A DNA stretch of 64,000 bases from Clostridiales bacterium. GTDB taxonomy: Bacteria > Bacillota > Clostridia > Saccharofermentanales > Saccharofermentanaceae. The position numbers were made by a program, and so were the translations under genes. Positions 15,754 through 22,544 of the stretch are shown here, piece by piece (within the stretch, counting starts at the first letter, position 1; each line of letters opens with the position of its first letter). The stretch is from the NCBI GenBank assembly GCA_017511005.1, contig JAFWLP010000019.1:1-64000 (forward strand). Reading direction: 5' to 3'. The notes beneath the pieces are model-generated. The model did no database searches and had not been told where the DNA came from. It saw only the letters and a list, made by a program, of their open reading frames with translations.

Positions 15754-15924
15754 TCAGCCCTCAGCAATAGCGCCTGTAGGGCAAGAAGCTTCGCAAGCAC
15801 CGCATGATACGCAAACATCTGCATCGATGTTGTACTGTGTATCACCCTGGGAAATAGCTCCGACAGGGCAACCGTCAGCGCATGTTCCGCAAGAAACGCA
15901 AGCATCAGAAATTACATATGCCAT
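15754..15924 (-). CDS. 2[4Fe-4S] ferredoxin
   Basis: A 56-residue clostridial-type ferredoxin: two motifs CxxCxxCxxxCP (CVSCGTCADGCP near residue 9 and CVSCGACEASCP near 38) bind two [4Fe-4S] clusters for low-potential electron transfer. Length and acidic composition are those of the family. The ATG has GGAGG ten bases upstream. Codons ending in T dominate the Cys, Ala and Val positions, unlike neighbours, which fits a highly expressed gene. It probably has its own promoter (15956-15983) and a strong terminator. It supports an anaerobic lifestyle. Confidence 0.97.
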   Translation of the reverse strand: MAYVISDACVSCGTCADGCPVGAISQGDTQYNIDADVCVSCGACEASCPTGAIAEG

Positions 15925-15955
15925 AGTAAATTATCCTCCTATTCGGTTAGTGACT

Positions 15956-15983
15956 TGATTATTCCACAAAATACCGAAGTCAA
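15956..15983 (-). promoter_or_regulatory. Possible promoter of the ferredoxin gene
   Basis: Minus-strand TTGACT (15978-15983), 16-base spacer, TAATCA (15956-15961). The -10 is imperfect. Confidence 0.4.
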
Positions 15984-16027
15984 CAAGTATCAAATCGGAA
16001 TTGACTCAAAAGAACCTGATTTTTTGG

Positions 16028-16921
16028 TCATTCCTCATCATCGTCGTCATCATTGTAAGAGCCGTTCATGTCGGGATAATCCTTGAAACCCGCGCTGCCG
16101 GAAGGCTTGCGCTTCGACATATCCCTGTTGAGGTCTTCCAATTCCATCCAGGTATATTTGTTTATCTCGGTGTCGCTCTCAGAGACGAATTTGACGTTGA
16201 GCGTCTCCTCAATGTAATTCACATCGGTGACAACACCCATTCCGACCGGAGTCCTTACGCGTGCGCCCGGTTCCGGAAGCCTTCTGTGCGCATCGTCATA
16301 TGCCTCCTTCTCAAACTGCAGGCAGCACATGAGCCTTCCGCACGCACCGTTGAGCTTGCCGGGATTAAGCGACAGACCCTGTGATCTTGCAAGCTTAAGG
16401 TTAACGGGAGCAAACTTGTTCAGGAAAGAACAGCAGCAGAGTTCCCTGCCGCACATTCCGATGCCTCCGACGAGCTTTGCCTGATCTCTTGAACCGATCT
16501 GTCTCAACTCGATCCTCGTACGGAAAGTATAAGCGAGATCCTTTACGAGCTCTCTGAAATCCACCCTTCCGTCAGCCGTGAAATAGAATGTCAGCTTCCT
16601 CATGTCGAATGAATACTCACAGTCGACAAGGTTCATCTCGATATTCCTAGCCGCAATTAGTTCCTTGCACTTGAAGAATGCTTCTTTCTCTTTGGCGCAG
16701 ATGTCGTAGTATTTCTCGAGTTCCTTCTCGCTTGCCATACGCTTGATGGAGGGAATGTCCTCTTTCGAATCCTCGGCATAAGGTTCCTGTGCCACAAAAG
16801 CTATCTCTTCGCAAGCCTCGGTATCTATCATTACGGCATCACCGAGTTTGAGAGAGAATCCGTCACAACGGTATCTTAACGTTACGCCGGCATCTCTTGT
16901 TCTTAGATTTACGATCTTCAT
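16028..16921 (-). CDS. PSP1 domain protein (RicT/YaaT-like)
   Basis: A 297-residue member of the PSP1/YaaT family. In Bacillus the homologue (RicT) acts with RicA and RicF in mRNA processing by RNase Y and carries iron-sulphur clusters. Here the Cys-rich core is seen: CGRELCCCSFL (near 152) and GACGRLMCCLQFE (near 192). The C terminus is acidic (NDDDDDEE). It overlaps holB by four bases, and the order tmk-holB-PSP1 is conserved in Bacillota. Partner Ric proteins are not in this window. Confidence 0.9.
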   Translation of the reverse strand: MKIVNLRTRDAGVTLRYRCDGFSLKLGDAVMIDTEACEEIAFVAQEPYAEDSKEDIPSIKRMASEKELEKYYDICAKEKEAFFKCKELIAARNIEMNLVDCEYSFDMRKLTFYFTADGRVDFRELVKDLAYTFRTRIELRQIGSRDQAKLVGGIGMCGRELCCCSFLNKFAPVNLKLARSQGLSLNPGKLNGACGRLMCCLQFEKEAYDDAHRRLPEPGARVRTPVGMGVVTDVNYIEETLNVKFVSESDTEINKYTWMELEDLNRDMSKRKPSGSAGFKDYPDMNGSYNDDDDDEE

Positions 16922-17928
16922 TTCTTCAGCTCCTCATGTATCCGGAGAAGCATGGCGGAGGCAGAGGAATCAAAATTGGCATTGACTTCCATAGCCCTTA
17001 GGAAAGTATTCACCGCTTCAGTGCATCTTCCGAGTTTAAGTGTGGTTATATGTTTGTTGGCGGCAACGAATTCCTCTATTGCCTCTCTGTCCATCTCATT
17101 ATTTATCTTACGGCAGTCAGGATAATTGATCAGCCTTCCGCAGTCATCGAGAAACATAAGGATCGAAGACGCGATTATCTTATGATCATCCTTGAATCCC
17201 GTCAGCACCCCGCACTGATCCTCAAGCACGTCTATGTATGAGCTCGAAGGCATCGCGGTCATGATGCTGTTTATCTCATGTCTGATGCTTACACCGGAGT
17301 CCTCCTTTGCCAGGCTTATCGCCTTACCGGGATTCCTGCCGCTGTTGTATACCGCAGCTCTTACCTTGTCATCCTCAAGACCGGGGCAGTTCGCCCTTAC
17401 AATCTCTTCGAGTTCCTCGTCGGAATAGGGATCGAGCTTGATTTCGGTGACCCTTGACATTACGGTGTCGAGTACCGCATCGGTATTCGAACTCGTAAGG
17501 ATGAACACGACATCTTTTCCCGGTTCCTCCAAAGACTTGAGAAGCGCATTCTGGCTCTCCGCGCCAAGGTAATCAAAGTCTATGATGAATGTCTTCGTCC
17601 TTGCGAACTGGGGCTTGAGATAAGACTCCGCAACGACGCATTCCTTGATGAAATCGACCTTAACATTCTTTGTTTCCGAAGGTTCATATACTCTGGTAAC
17701 ATCGGGTGTCGTGAAATTATCGAAATACTTGCAGTTCGGGCACACGCCGCAGGCTCCGTCCGGGCCGCAGTCTGTACACATCAGCGCTTTTGCGAATTCC
17801 TCCGCGAGAAGCCTTTTGCCCATCCCTTCGGGACCTGAGAGCATGTACGCGGCACTGCCGCGCCTCTGCGCTTCGGCAGCCAGTCTGATCTTTATCTGTT
17901 TCTGTCCCGTGACCGCGGAAAACGCCAT
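16918..17928 (-). CDS. holB: DNA polymerase III delta' subunit
   Basis: Clamp-loader subunit of the replicative polymerase, 336 residues. Visible: AAA+ N-terminal region with SGPEGMGKRLLAEEFA (degenerate Walker A, as is normal for delta'), a four-Cys zinc module (CTDCGPDGACGVCPNC, near 49-64), TFIIDFDYLGAESQNALLKSLEEPG (DExx-like box and sensor) and TSSNTDAVLDTVMSRV (normally SRC; the Cys is Val here). The C-terminal collar domain is present. It directly abuts tmk and overlaps the PSP1 gene, giving coupled translation. Confidence 0.93.
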   Translation of the reverse strand: MAFSAVTGQKQIKIRLAAEAQRRGSAAYMLSGPEGMGKRLLAEEFAKALMCTDCGPDGACGVCPNCKYFDNFTTPDVTRVYEPSETKNVKVDFIKECVVAESYLKPQFARTKTFIIDFDYLGAESQNALLKSLEEPGKDVVFILTSSNTDAVLDTVMSRVTEIKLDPYSDEELEEIVRANCPGLEDDKVRAAVYNSGRNPGKAISLAKEDSGVSIRHEINSIMTAMPSSSYIDVLEDQCGVLTGFKDDHKIIASSILMFLDDCGRLINYPDCRKINNEMDREAIEEFVAANKHITTLKLGRCTEAVNTFLRAMEVNANFDSSASAMLLRIHEELKK

Positions 17929-18551
17929 CAGATCTTCCCTTCCAATGTTTTCATTACGGCATCGAAGATCTCTTCGATGCCGAGCGTGGCATCGACCGTT
18001 ACGATACGGCCGTTCGAGTTCTTTGCGAGCTCCAAGTAACCCGTTCTGACATCTTCCTGGAACCTCATGCCGGCAAGCTCTATCCTGTCGGATGCTTCGC
18101 CTCTCTTACCTCTTCTTGCCAGGGCTTCTTCAACGCTGATGTCAAAGAAGAACGTAACATCAGGCTCAAGGCCTCCGGTTGCCGCCATGTTAAGACCTGC
18201 GACAAAGTCCATTCCCATGCCTCTTGCCATTCCCTGATAGGCAGAAGACGAATCGAAGAACCTGTCACAGATAACGGTCTTTCCTTCCTCAAGAGCGGGT
18301 CTGATCACTTCTTCAGTGATCTGGGCTCTTGCAGCTTCGAAAAGAAGCAGCTCAGTCCTGGCAGTCATCTGCGTATTTTTTTTGTCGAGAAGGATCTCCC
18401 TGATGCGTTCACCGATAACGGTTCCACCAGGTTCCCTGACAAAGATGAAGTCTTTGCCGTTTGCCTTAAGGTAATCCTTAAGCAGTTCGCATTGCGTGCT
18501 CTTGCCGCATCCGTCAATGCCTTCGAAAGTGATAAACAAACCCTTCATCAT
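17928..18551 (-). CDS. tmk: Thymidylate kinase
   Basis: Converts dTMP to dTDP for DNA synthesis. The 207-residue product has the P-loop FEGIDGCGKSTQ (near 9), the DRx motif CDRFFDSSSAYQG (near 99) and the LID region ARRGKRGEASDRIE. Length is typical. Its ATG overlaps the stop of the Asn/Gln-rich gene by one base, and its own stop abuts the holB start, so all four genes to PSP1 form one transcript from the promoter at 19132-19160. Confidence 0.96.
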   Translation of the reverse strand: MMKGLFITFEGIDGCGKSTQCELLKDYLKANGKDFIFVREPGGTVIGERIREILLDKKNTQMTARTELLLFEAARAQITEEVIRPALEEGKTVICDRFFDSSSAYQGMARGMGMDFVAGLNMAATGGLEPDVTFFFDISVEEALARRGKRGEASDRIELAGMRFQEDVRTGYLELAKNSNGRIVTVDATLGIEEIFDAVMKTLEGKI

Positions 18552-19099
18552 CAGTTAAGATTGATATTCTTGAGAGATGCTATCTCAAGATATATCTCCT
18601 TGGTTATTCTGGCATTGTCACTTCTGATGTCATCGATCGTCTCGACCTTCTTGACATTCTTGGCAACTTCTTCACCGAGCTCTCTGGTGCGCTTGTTCTT
18701 CGGCTTGCGTTCGGAAGAGAACTGCTGGTTTCTCTTCTCCCCGCCCTGATTCTGCTCACGCTTGAAGTTATTTCTCTTGTTATCGCGGCCGTTTTGTCTG
18801 TCGGAACTGCGCTCGCGGTTCTGATTCTGGTTCTGATTAGGATTAGAATTCTGGTTCTGATTCTTATTCTCGGACTGCTGTGCGTCCTGATTGTCGCGTT
18901 TCTTATTGTCGTTTCCGCCCTGGCCCTGTCTCGGACCGTTATTCCTTCTTCTGTGGTTCGGATTGGAGTTGCGGTTACGGTTCCTGCCTCCATCCTGCTG
19001 CTTTGACGGATCAAATCTCTGGCGTCTGTTATCCCTGCCCTGTTCGTTATTGCGGTTATCCTGCTGCTGGACGGGCGCGCCCGAATTATTCTCTGACAT
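18551..19099 (-). CDS. Asn/Gln/Arg-rich low-complexity protein
   Basis: I do not recognise a named family. The 182-residue product has a disordered N-terminal ~130 residues dominated by Asn, Gln, Arg, Asp and Ser (NQNQN, RNRN runs), then a conserved-looking helical tail of ~45 residues (RELGEEVAKNVKKVETIDDI...EIYLEIASLKNI). Composition is that of an RNA- or nucleic-acid-associated disordered protein, which is inference only. Start at ATG 19099: GGAGG is five bases upstream; the ATG four codons earlier overlaps that SD. First gene of the promoter-linked run into tmk-holB-PSP1. Confidence 0.78.
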   Translation of the reverse strand: MSENNSGAPVQQQDNRNNEQGRDNRRQRFDPSKQQDGGRNRNRNSNPNHRRRNNGPRQGQGGNDNKKRDNQDAQQSENKNQNQNSNPNQNQNQNRERSSDRQNGRDNKRNNFKREQNQGGEKRNQQFSSERKPKNKRTRELGEEVAKNVKKVETIDDIRSDNARITKEIYLEIASLKNINLN

Positions 19100-19131
19100 A
19101 TTTTCCTCCATCTTCTCTTATATGACGCTTA

Positions 19132-19160
19132 ATTATAAACTCTGGCTCCCGATAACTCAA
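19132..19160 (-). promoter_or_regulatory. Internal promoter for the tmk-holB-PSP1 run
   Basis: Minus-strand -35 TTGAGT (19155-19160), exactly 17 bases, -10 TATAAT (19132-19137). It overlaps the last codons of the folB-folK gene, so this run can be expressed apart from the folate genes. Confidence 0.7.
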
Positions 19161-19972
19161 TTATCGCGCTTCCGATATAGGGACACTTCTTTGTAATCAG
19201 GATGATCTATGTCCACATCTTTAAGTTCCTTCAGGGGAACGGTGACAAAAGATCTGACATTCCACCTGGGATGCGGTACCGTAAGCTCAGGCTTCATTAT
19301 CACCTTATCCCCGTAGAAGATTATGTCGATGTCTATGGTCCTCGGACCCCAGTGAACTTCCCTTGTTCTCAGCAGATCGTTCTCAATGACGTGTATCCTG
19401 TCAAGCAGTTCAAAAGGTTCGATATCCGTATAGAAACCGACGCATGTATTCAGGAAATAAGGCTGATCTTCAAGGCCTACGGGTTCCGTCTCATAGATCG
19501 ACGCGTATCTGAAGCCCTCAGTTCCGGGGAGTTCCCTTAACGCCTGCTCGGCGGCGGCGATATTGGCTTCCCTGTCGCCCAGGTTGCTGCCCAGCGACAA
19601 TACGACGAATTCCTTGCGGAATCTCTCGATTGTTACTTCCATGGTCTCGAAAATACCCTTTACGGGAGCTTCCGGCTTCGATACGGTTACCCTTACCTTA
19701 CCGATCCTGTCATCAGCCTTCAGAACACCGTCAGCTATCTTCTGCGCAAGGCACTCGATGAGATTGCCTTTGTCTCCGGACACGATTTCCTTCGTCACGT
19801 CAAATATAGCGGCGTAGTCAACCGTATCTGCAAGCTCATCAGTGTAGCACCCCTTAATCCTGTCGATGAAGATGTCCAGTGAGACGATGAACTTCTGACC
19901 ATCGGCTTTCTCAAAATCAAGGCAGCCGGTATGTCCTTCAAATTCCATTTTCGAGAGAGTTATCTTATCCAA
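19157..19972 (-). CDS. folBK: Fused dihydroneopterin aldolase / HPPK
   Basis: Bifunctional folate enzyme of 271 residues. Residues ~1-120 are dihydroneopterin aldolase (FolB: MEFEGHTGCLDFEKADGQKF, DTVDYAAIFDVTKEIV, NLIECLAQKIADGVL, VRVTVSKPEAPV). Residues ~121-271 are 6-hydroxymethyl-dihydropterin pyrophosphokinase (FolK: VLSLGSNLGDRE, YETEPVG, YFLNTCVG, REVHWGPRTIDIDIIFYGD, VPHPRW). Together they make the pyrophosphorylated pterin used by FolP. The start is a TTG at 19972 with AAAGGA about ten bases upstream; the next Met is only nine codons in. folE-folP-folBK are consecutive. Confidence 0.95.
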   Translation of the reverse strand: MDKITLSKMEFEGHTGCLDFEKADGQKFIVSLDIFIDRIKGCYTDELADTVDYAAIFDVTKEIVSGDKGNLIECLAQKIADGVLKADDRIGKVRVTVSKPEAPVKGIFETMEVTIERFRKEFVVLSLGSNLGDREANIAAAEQALRELPGTEGFRYASIYETEPVGLEDQPYFLNTCVGFYTDIEPFELLDRIHVIENDLLRTREVHWGPRTIDIDIIFYGDKVIMKPELTVPHPRWNVRSFVTVPLKELKDVDIDHPDYKEVSLYRKRDN

Positions 19973-19993
19973 ATCCCCGTTATCCTTTCCATA

Positions 19994-20872
19994 TCACATG
20001 TCAGCAAAACAGTAGAACGTACTGTCGAAGCTGTTCAGAGCCATTCTCGTTGCGGCGACGTTATGGACCCTTACCATCGAAGCGCCCACTGATGCGGCGG
20101 TAAACGACAGTCCCGCGGTGACATTGTCGAGCTGCATCTCCGTAGCCTGATCGCCGCCTGCGAAGAGCCTCGTGAAACGTTTTCTGGAAGCTGCATACAG
20201 CACGGGATGCTTTCCCTGGAAACCGAGTGACAGCAAAGAAGCCGTAAGCTCAGCATCCTGTATTCTCGTCGTTCCGAATCCGATCCCCGGATCAGTCATG
20301 ATCATATCATCCGGGATGCCCGCTTTCCTTGCAATCTCTATGCTCTCGCCGAGTTCTCTCACGGCGCGCCTGCTGACCGGTTCGAATGCCGGGAAATCAT
20401 CTCCCTTCGTTCTGCAGTTGAACATCAGAACGCAGCCGACACCGTTGTCCGCAACGGTCTTAGCCATGTCGGGATCGCCCATGAAACCCGTAATGTCGTT
20501 GATTATGTCGCAGCCCGCGGTGATAGCCTGCCCGGCCACTTCAGACTTGAAAGTATCGACCGATAAAGGAATGTCGAATCTGTTCCTTATTGCTTCAAGA
20601 GAAGGCATGAGTCTCTCGAGCTCTTCTTCTGCCGTAACCTGAACCGCGTTGGGGCCGGTGGCTTCCGCGCCAAGATCGATGCAATCCGCACCTTCTTTTA
20701 TCATCACGGCGCATCTGTCGACAGCCGCGTCTTTATCATTGAATCTCCCGCCGTCGGAAAACGAATCGGGCGTGAGATTGAGTATGCCCATAATCAGGGT
20801 CTTCCTGCCCATGTTGAGCGACCTCGATCCGCACCTGTAAATTCCGCTGAATCTTCCGTCAGTAGCCTGCAT
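19994..20872 (-). CDS. folP: Dihydropteroate synthase
   Basis: Joins p-aminobenzoate to the pterin pyrophosphate; the target of sulfonamides. The 292-residue TIM-barrel product shows LIMGILNLTPDSFSDGGRF (near 25), ADCIDLGAEATGPNA (near 60), PLSVDTFKSEVA, INDITGF, MTDPGIGFG and VHNVAATRMAL (near 275). An oddity is the second loop: the family usually has ESTRPG, whereas here it reads EATGPN, without the Arg and the second Gly. All other motifs are standard. ATG 20872 is preceded by GGGGA. Coupled between folE and folBK. Confidence 0.95.
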   Translation of the reverse strand: MQATDGRFSGIYRCGSRSLNMGRKTLIMGILNLTPDSFSDGGRFNDKDAAVDRCAVMIKEGADCIDLGAEATGPNAVQVTAEEELERLMPSLEAIRNRFDIPLSVDTFKSEVAGQAITAGCDIINDITGFMGDPDMAKTVADNGVGCVLMFNCRTKGDDFPAFEPVSRRAVRELGESIEIARKAGIPDDMIMTDPGIGFGTTRIQDAELTASLLSLGFQGKHPVLYAASRKRFTRLFAGGDQATEMQLDNVTAGLSFTAASVGASMVRVHNVAATRMALNSFDSTFYCFADM

Positions 20873-20890
20873 AAAATATTTCCCCGTTTA

Positions 20891-21514
20891 TCAGATGCCC
20901 GCGCGCTGTCTGTTGATCAGAGCAAGGGCTTCGTTTCTTGTCCTCAGGTCAGATCTGCAGCCTCCGCGCATTGCGGAAGTGACAGTCTTGGAACCCGGTT
21001 TCCTTATTCCCCTCATAGTCATGCAGAGATGCTCAGCCTCGAGAACGACACATACGGATCTGGCATCGACTGCTTTCTCGATCTCGTCGGCTATCTCGGA
21101 TGTGAGCTTCTCCTGGAGCTGCGGTTTTCTGGAGAGCGTATCGACTATCCTTGCGACCTTGGAAAGACCGAATATCTTTCCGTCCCTGGGAATATAGACA
21201 ACATGCGCCTTGCCGTGGAACGGAAGCAGATGATGCTCGCACATCGAATAGAACGGTATGTCGCCTATCAGGATCATCTCGTCATTGCCTTCACCGTGGA
21301 AGACCTTGATGTCCTTGCTTATATCCCTGTGAAGACCCGCGAAGACTTCAGCATACATTCTTGCAACTCTCTGTGGTGTCTCCTGCAGTCCTTCCCTGTC
21401 AGGGTCTTCACCGATTGCTTCAAGGATCTCCCTTACCGCATGCTCAACCCTGGGAAGATCCATGTTCTTGCGGCTCTCCTCCGGTATCGAACTGTCATTT
21501 GCGTAATCGTACAT
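20891..21514 (-). CDS. folE: GTP cyclohydrolase I
   Basis: Opens the GTP ring to dihydroneopterin triphosphate, the first step of folate synthesis. The 207-residue product has [16 protein letters not shown], the zinc and active-site segment [19 protein letters not shown] (near 109), [13 protein letters not shown] and [18 protein letters not shown] (second His and Cys ligands). Length is normal. ATG 21514 has GGAG seven bases upstream and lies 18 bases after the araC stop, so the folate genes may be driven from upstream of the AraC pair. No THF riboswitch space exists here. Confidence 0.97.
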   Translation of the reverse strand: MYDYANDSSIPEESRKNMDLPRVEHAVREILEAIGEDPDREGLQETPQRVARMYAEVFAGLHRDISKDIKVFHGEGNDEMILIGDIPFYSMCEHHLLPFHGKAHVVYIPRDGKIFGLSKVARIVDTLSRKPQLQEKLTSEIADEIEKAVDARSVCVVLEAEHLCMTMRGIRKPGSKTVTSAMRGGCRSDLRTRNEALALINRQRAGI

Positions 21515-21532
21515 CTGATCTCTCCTTTATCC

Positions 21533-22528
21533 TCACAAATACTTCTTCCTGTATTCCATTGGTGTCATGCCCATCTGTTTTCTGAATGCGACATTGAACC
21601 GCTGCGGCGAAGAAAAGCCTGACTGCAAAGATATAGCCGAGACCTTTATCTCGTTGTTCTGCAGGAGCTGGCAGGCTTTCTCGATCCTCTTCTTCATCAG
21701 ATAGTTCATGGGGCTTATTCCGGTATCGTCCCTGAAAGCACGGGTGAAATACCCCTGACTCAGGAACACATAGGAAGCCGCCTCCGACACTGTTATTCCC
21801 TGATCGAAGTTCTCGTCCATATACTGCTTTGCGATCGCGACAAGTTCCTTGGCCTTGCCGTTCTTGACCCTGAGACTCTCTTCCCACTCGCCTCTTATCG
21901 CTCTCGAGAGTATGATCATGAGCTCTACCGTAAGCGTGTGGACCATGAGGTCTTTCGCGTAGAGATTCTTGGAATCCTCGAAAACTATGCGCTCGGCAAG
22001 CTGGTTGATCTCCTTCTTCTCGCTGCCCTTGATGATGAAGAAAGGCTGTCTCGTGATCTCGTTATCCTCGGTGATGCCGAGGTCTGCAAACTTGAGGAAG
22101 CTCTCAAGCGATATTTTCGCGAGAGACCCCGGGATGGAAACGCTCGGACCTGCGTTATTGCTCTTGCCGCGGTTATCGTTGTTGGACTTGCGCGATTCCT
22201 TCGTGAGCTTCAGATCGGACGTGTCGTGAACAAATCCGAAATACAGATTGAGCATGTCGGCTTTGCCGCTCCTGATCACTATCTTATGCCTTACGAGAGG
22301 CCTTATGACCACAATGTCCCCCTTGGTGAGAGTAACGGACTCACTGCCCAGGACGAGATCGATCTTGCCCTCTCTCAGGAAAAGCAGTTCATGGGAATTA
22401 TGCATGCTCTCATCAGGCAGGGAGTCCTTCTCGTCATAAGAATGCTCCAGACCTTCGATTACTATCGGAACCGATCCCTCGGACAGAAAAATATCATCTT
22501 CGATTGCGGAAAGAAGCTTGTTGGCCAT
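21533..22528 (-). CDS. AraC family regulator with cupin sensor domain
   Basis: A 331-residue regulator. Residues ~15-90 form a cupin-like sensor (HNSHELLFLREGKIDLVLGSESVTLTKGDIVVIRP). Residues ~105-125 are an unusual Ser/Asn/Lys-rich insert (KESRKSNNDNRGKSNN). The C-terminal ~100 residues carry the two AraC helix-turn-helices: VSEAASYVFLSQGYFTRAFRDDTGISPMNY and VSAISLQSGFSSPQRFNVAFRKQMGMTPMEYRKKY. Such cupin-AraC proteins usually sense sugars. It sits 16 bases after the degenerate esterase-like gene and 18 before folE; control of the former is the more natural inference. Confidence 0.92.
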   Translation of the reverse strand: MANKLLSAIEDDIFLSEGSVPIVIEGLEHSYDEKDSLPDESMHNSHELLFLREGKIDLVLGSESVTLTKGDIVVIRPLVRHKIVIRSGKADMLNLYFGFVHDTSDLKLTKESRKSNNDNRGKSNNAGPSVSIPGSLAKISLESFLKFADLGITEDNEITRQPFFIIKGSEKKEINQLAERIVFEDSKNLYAKDLMVHTLTVELMIILSRAIRGEWEESLRVKNGKAKELVAIAKQYMDENFDQGITVSEAASYVFLSQGYFTRAFRDDTGISPMNYLMKKRIEKACQLLQNNEIKVSAISLQSGFSSPQRFNVAFRKQMGMTPMEYRKKYL

Positions 22529-22544
22529 TTACGTCTTCCTCTTT

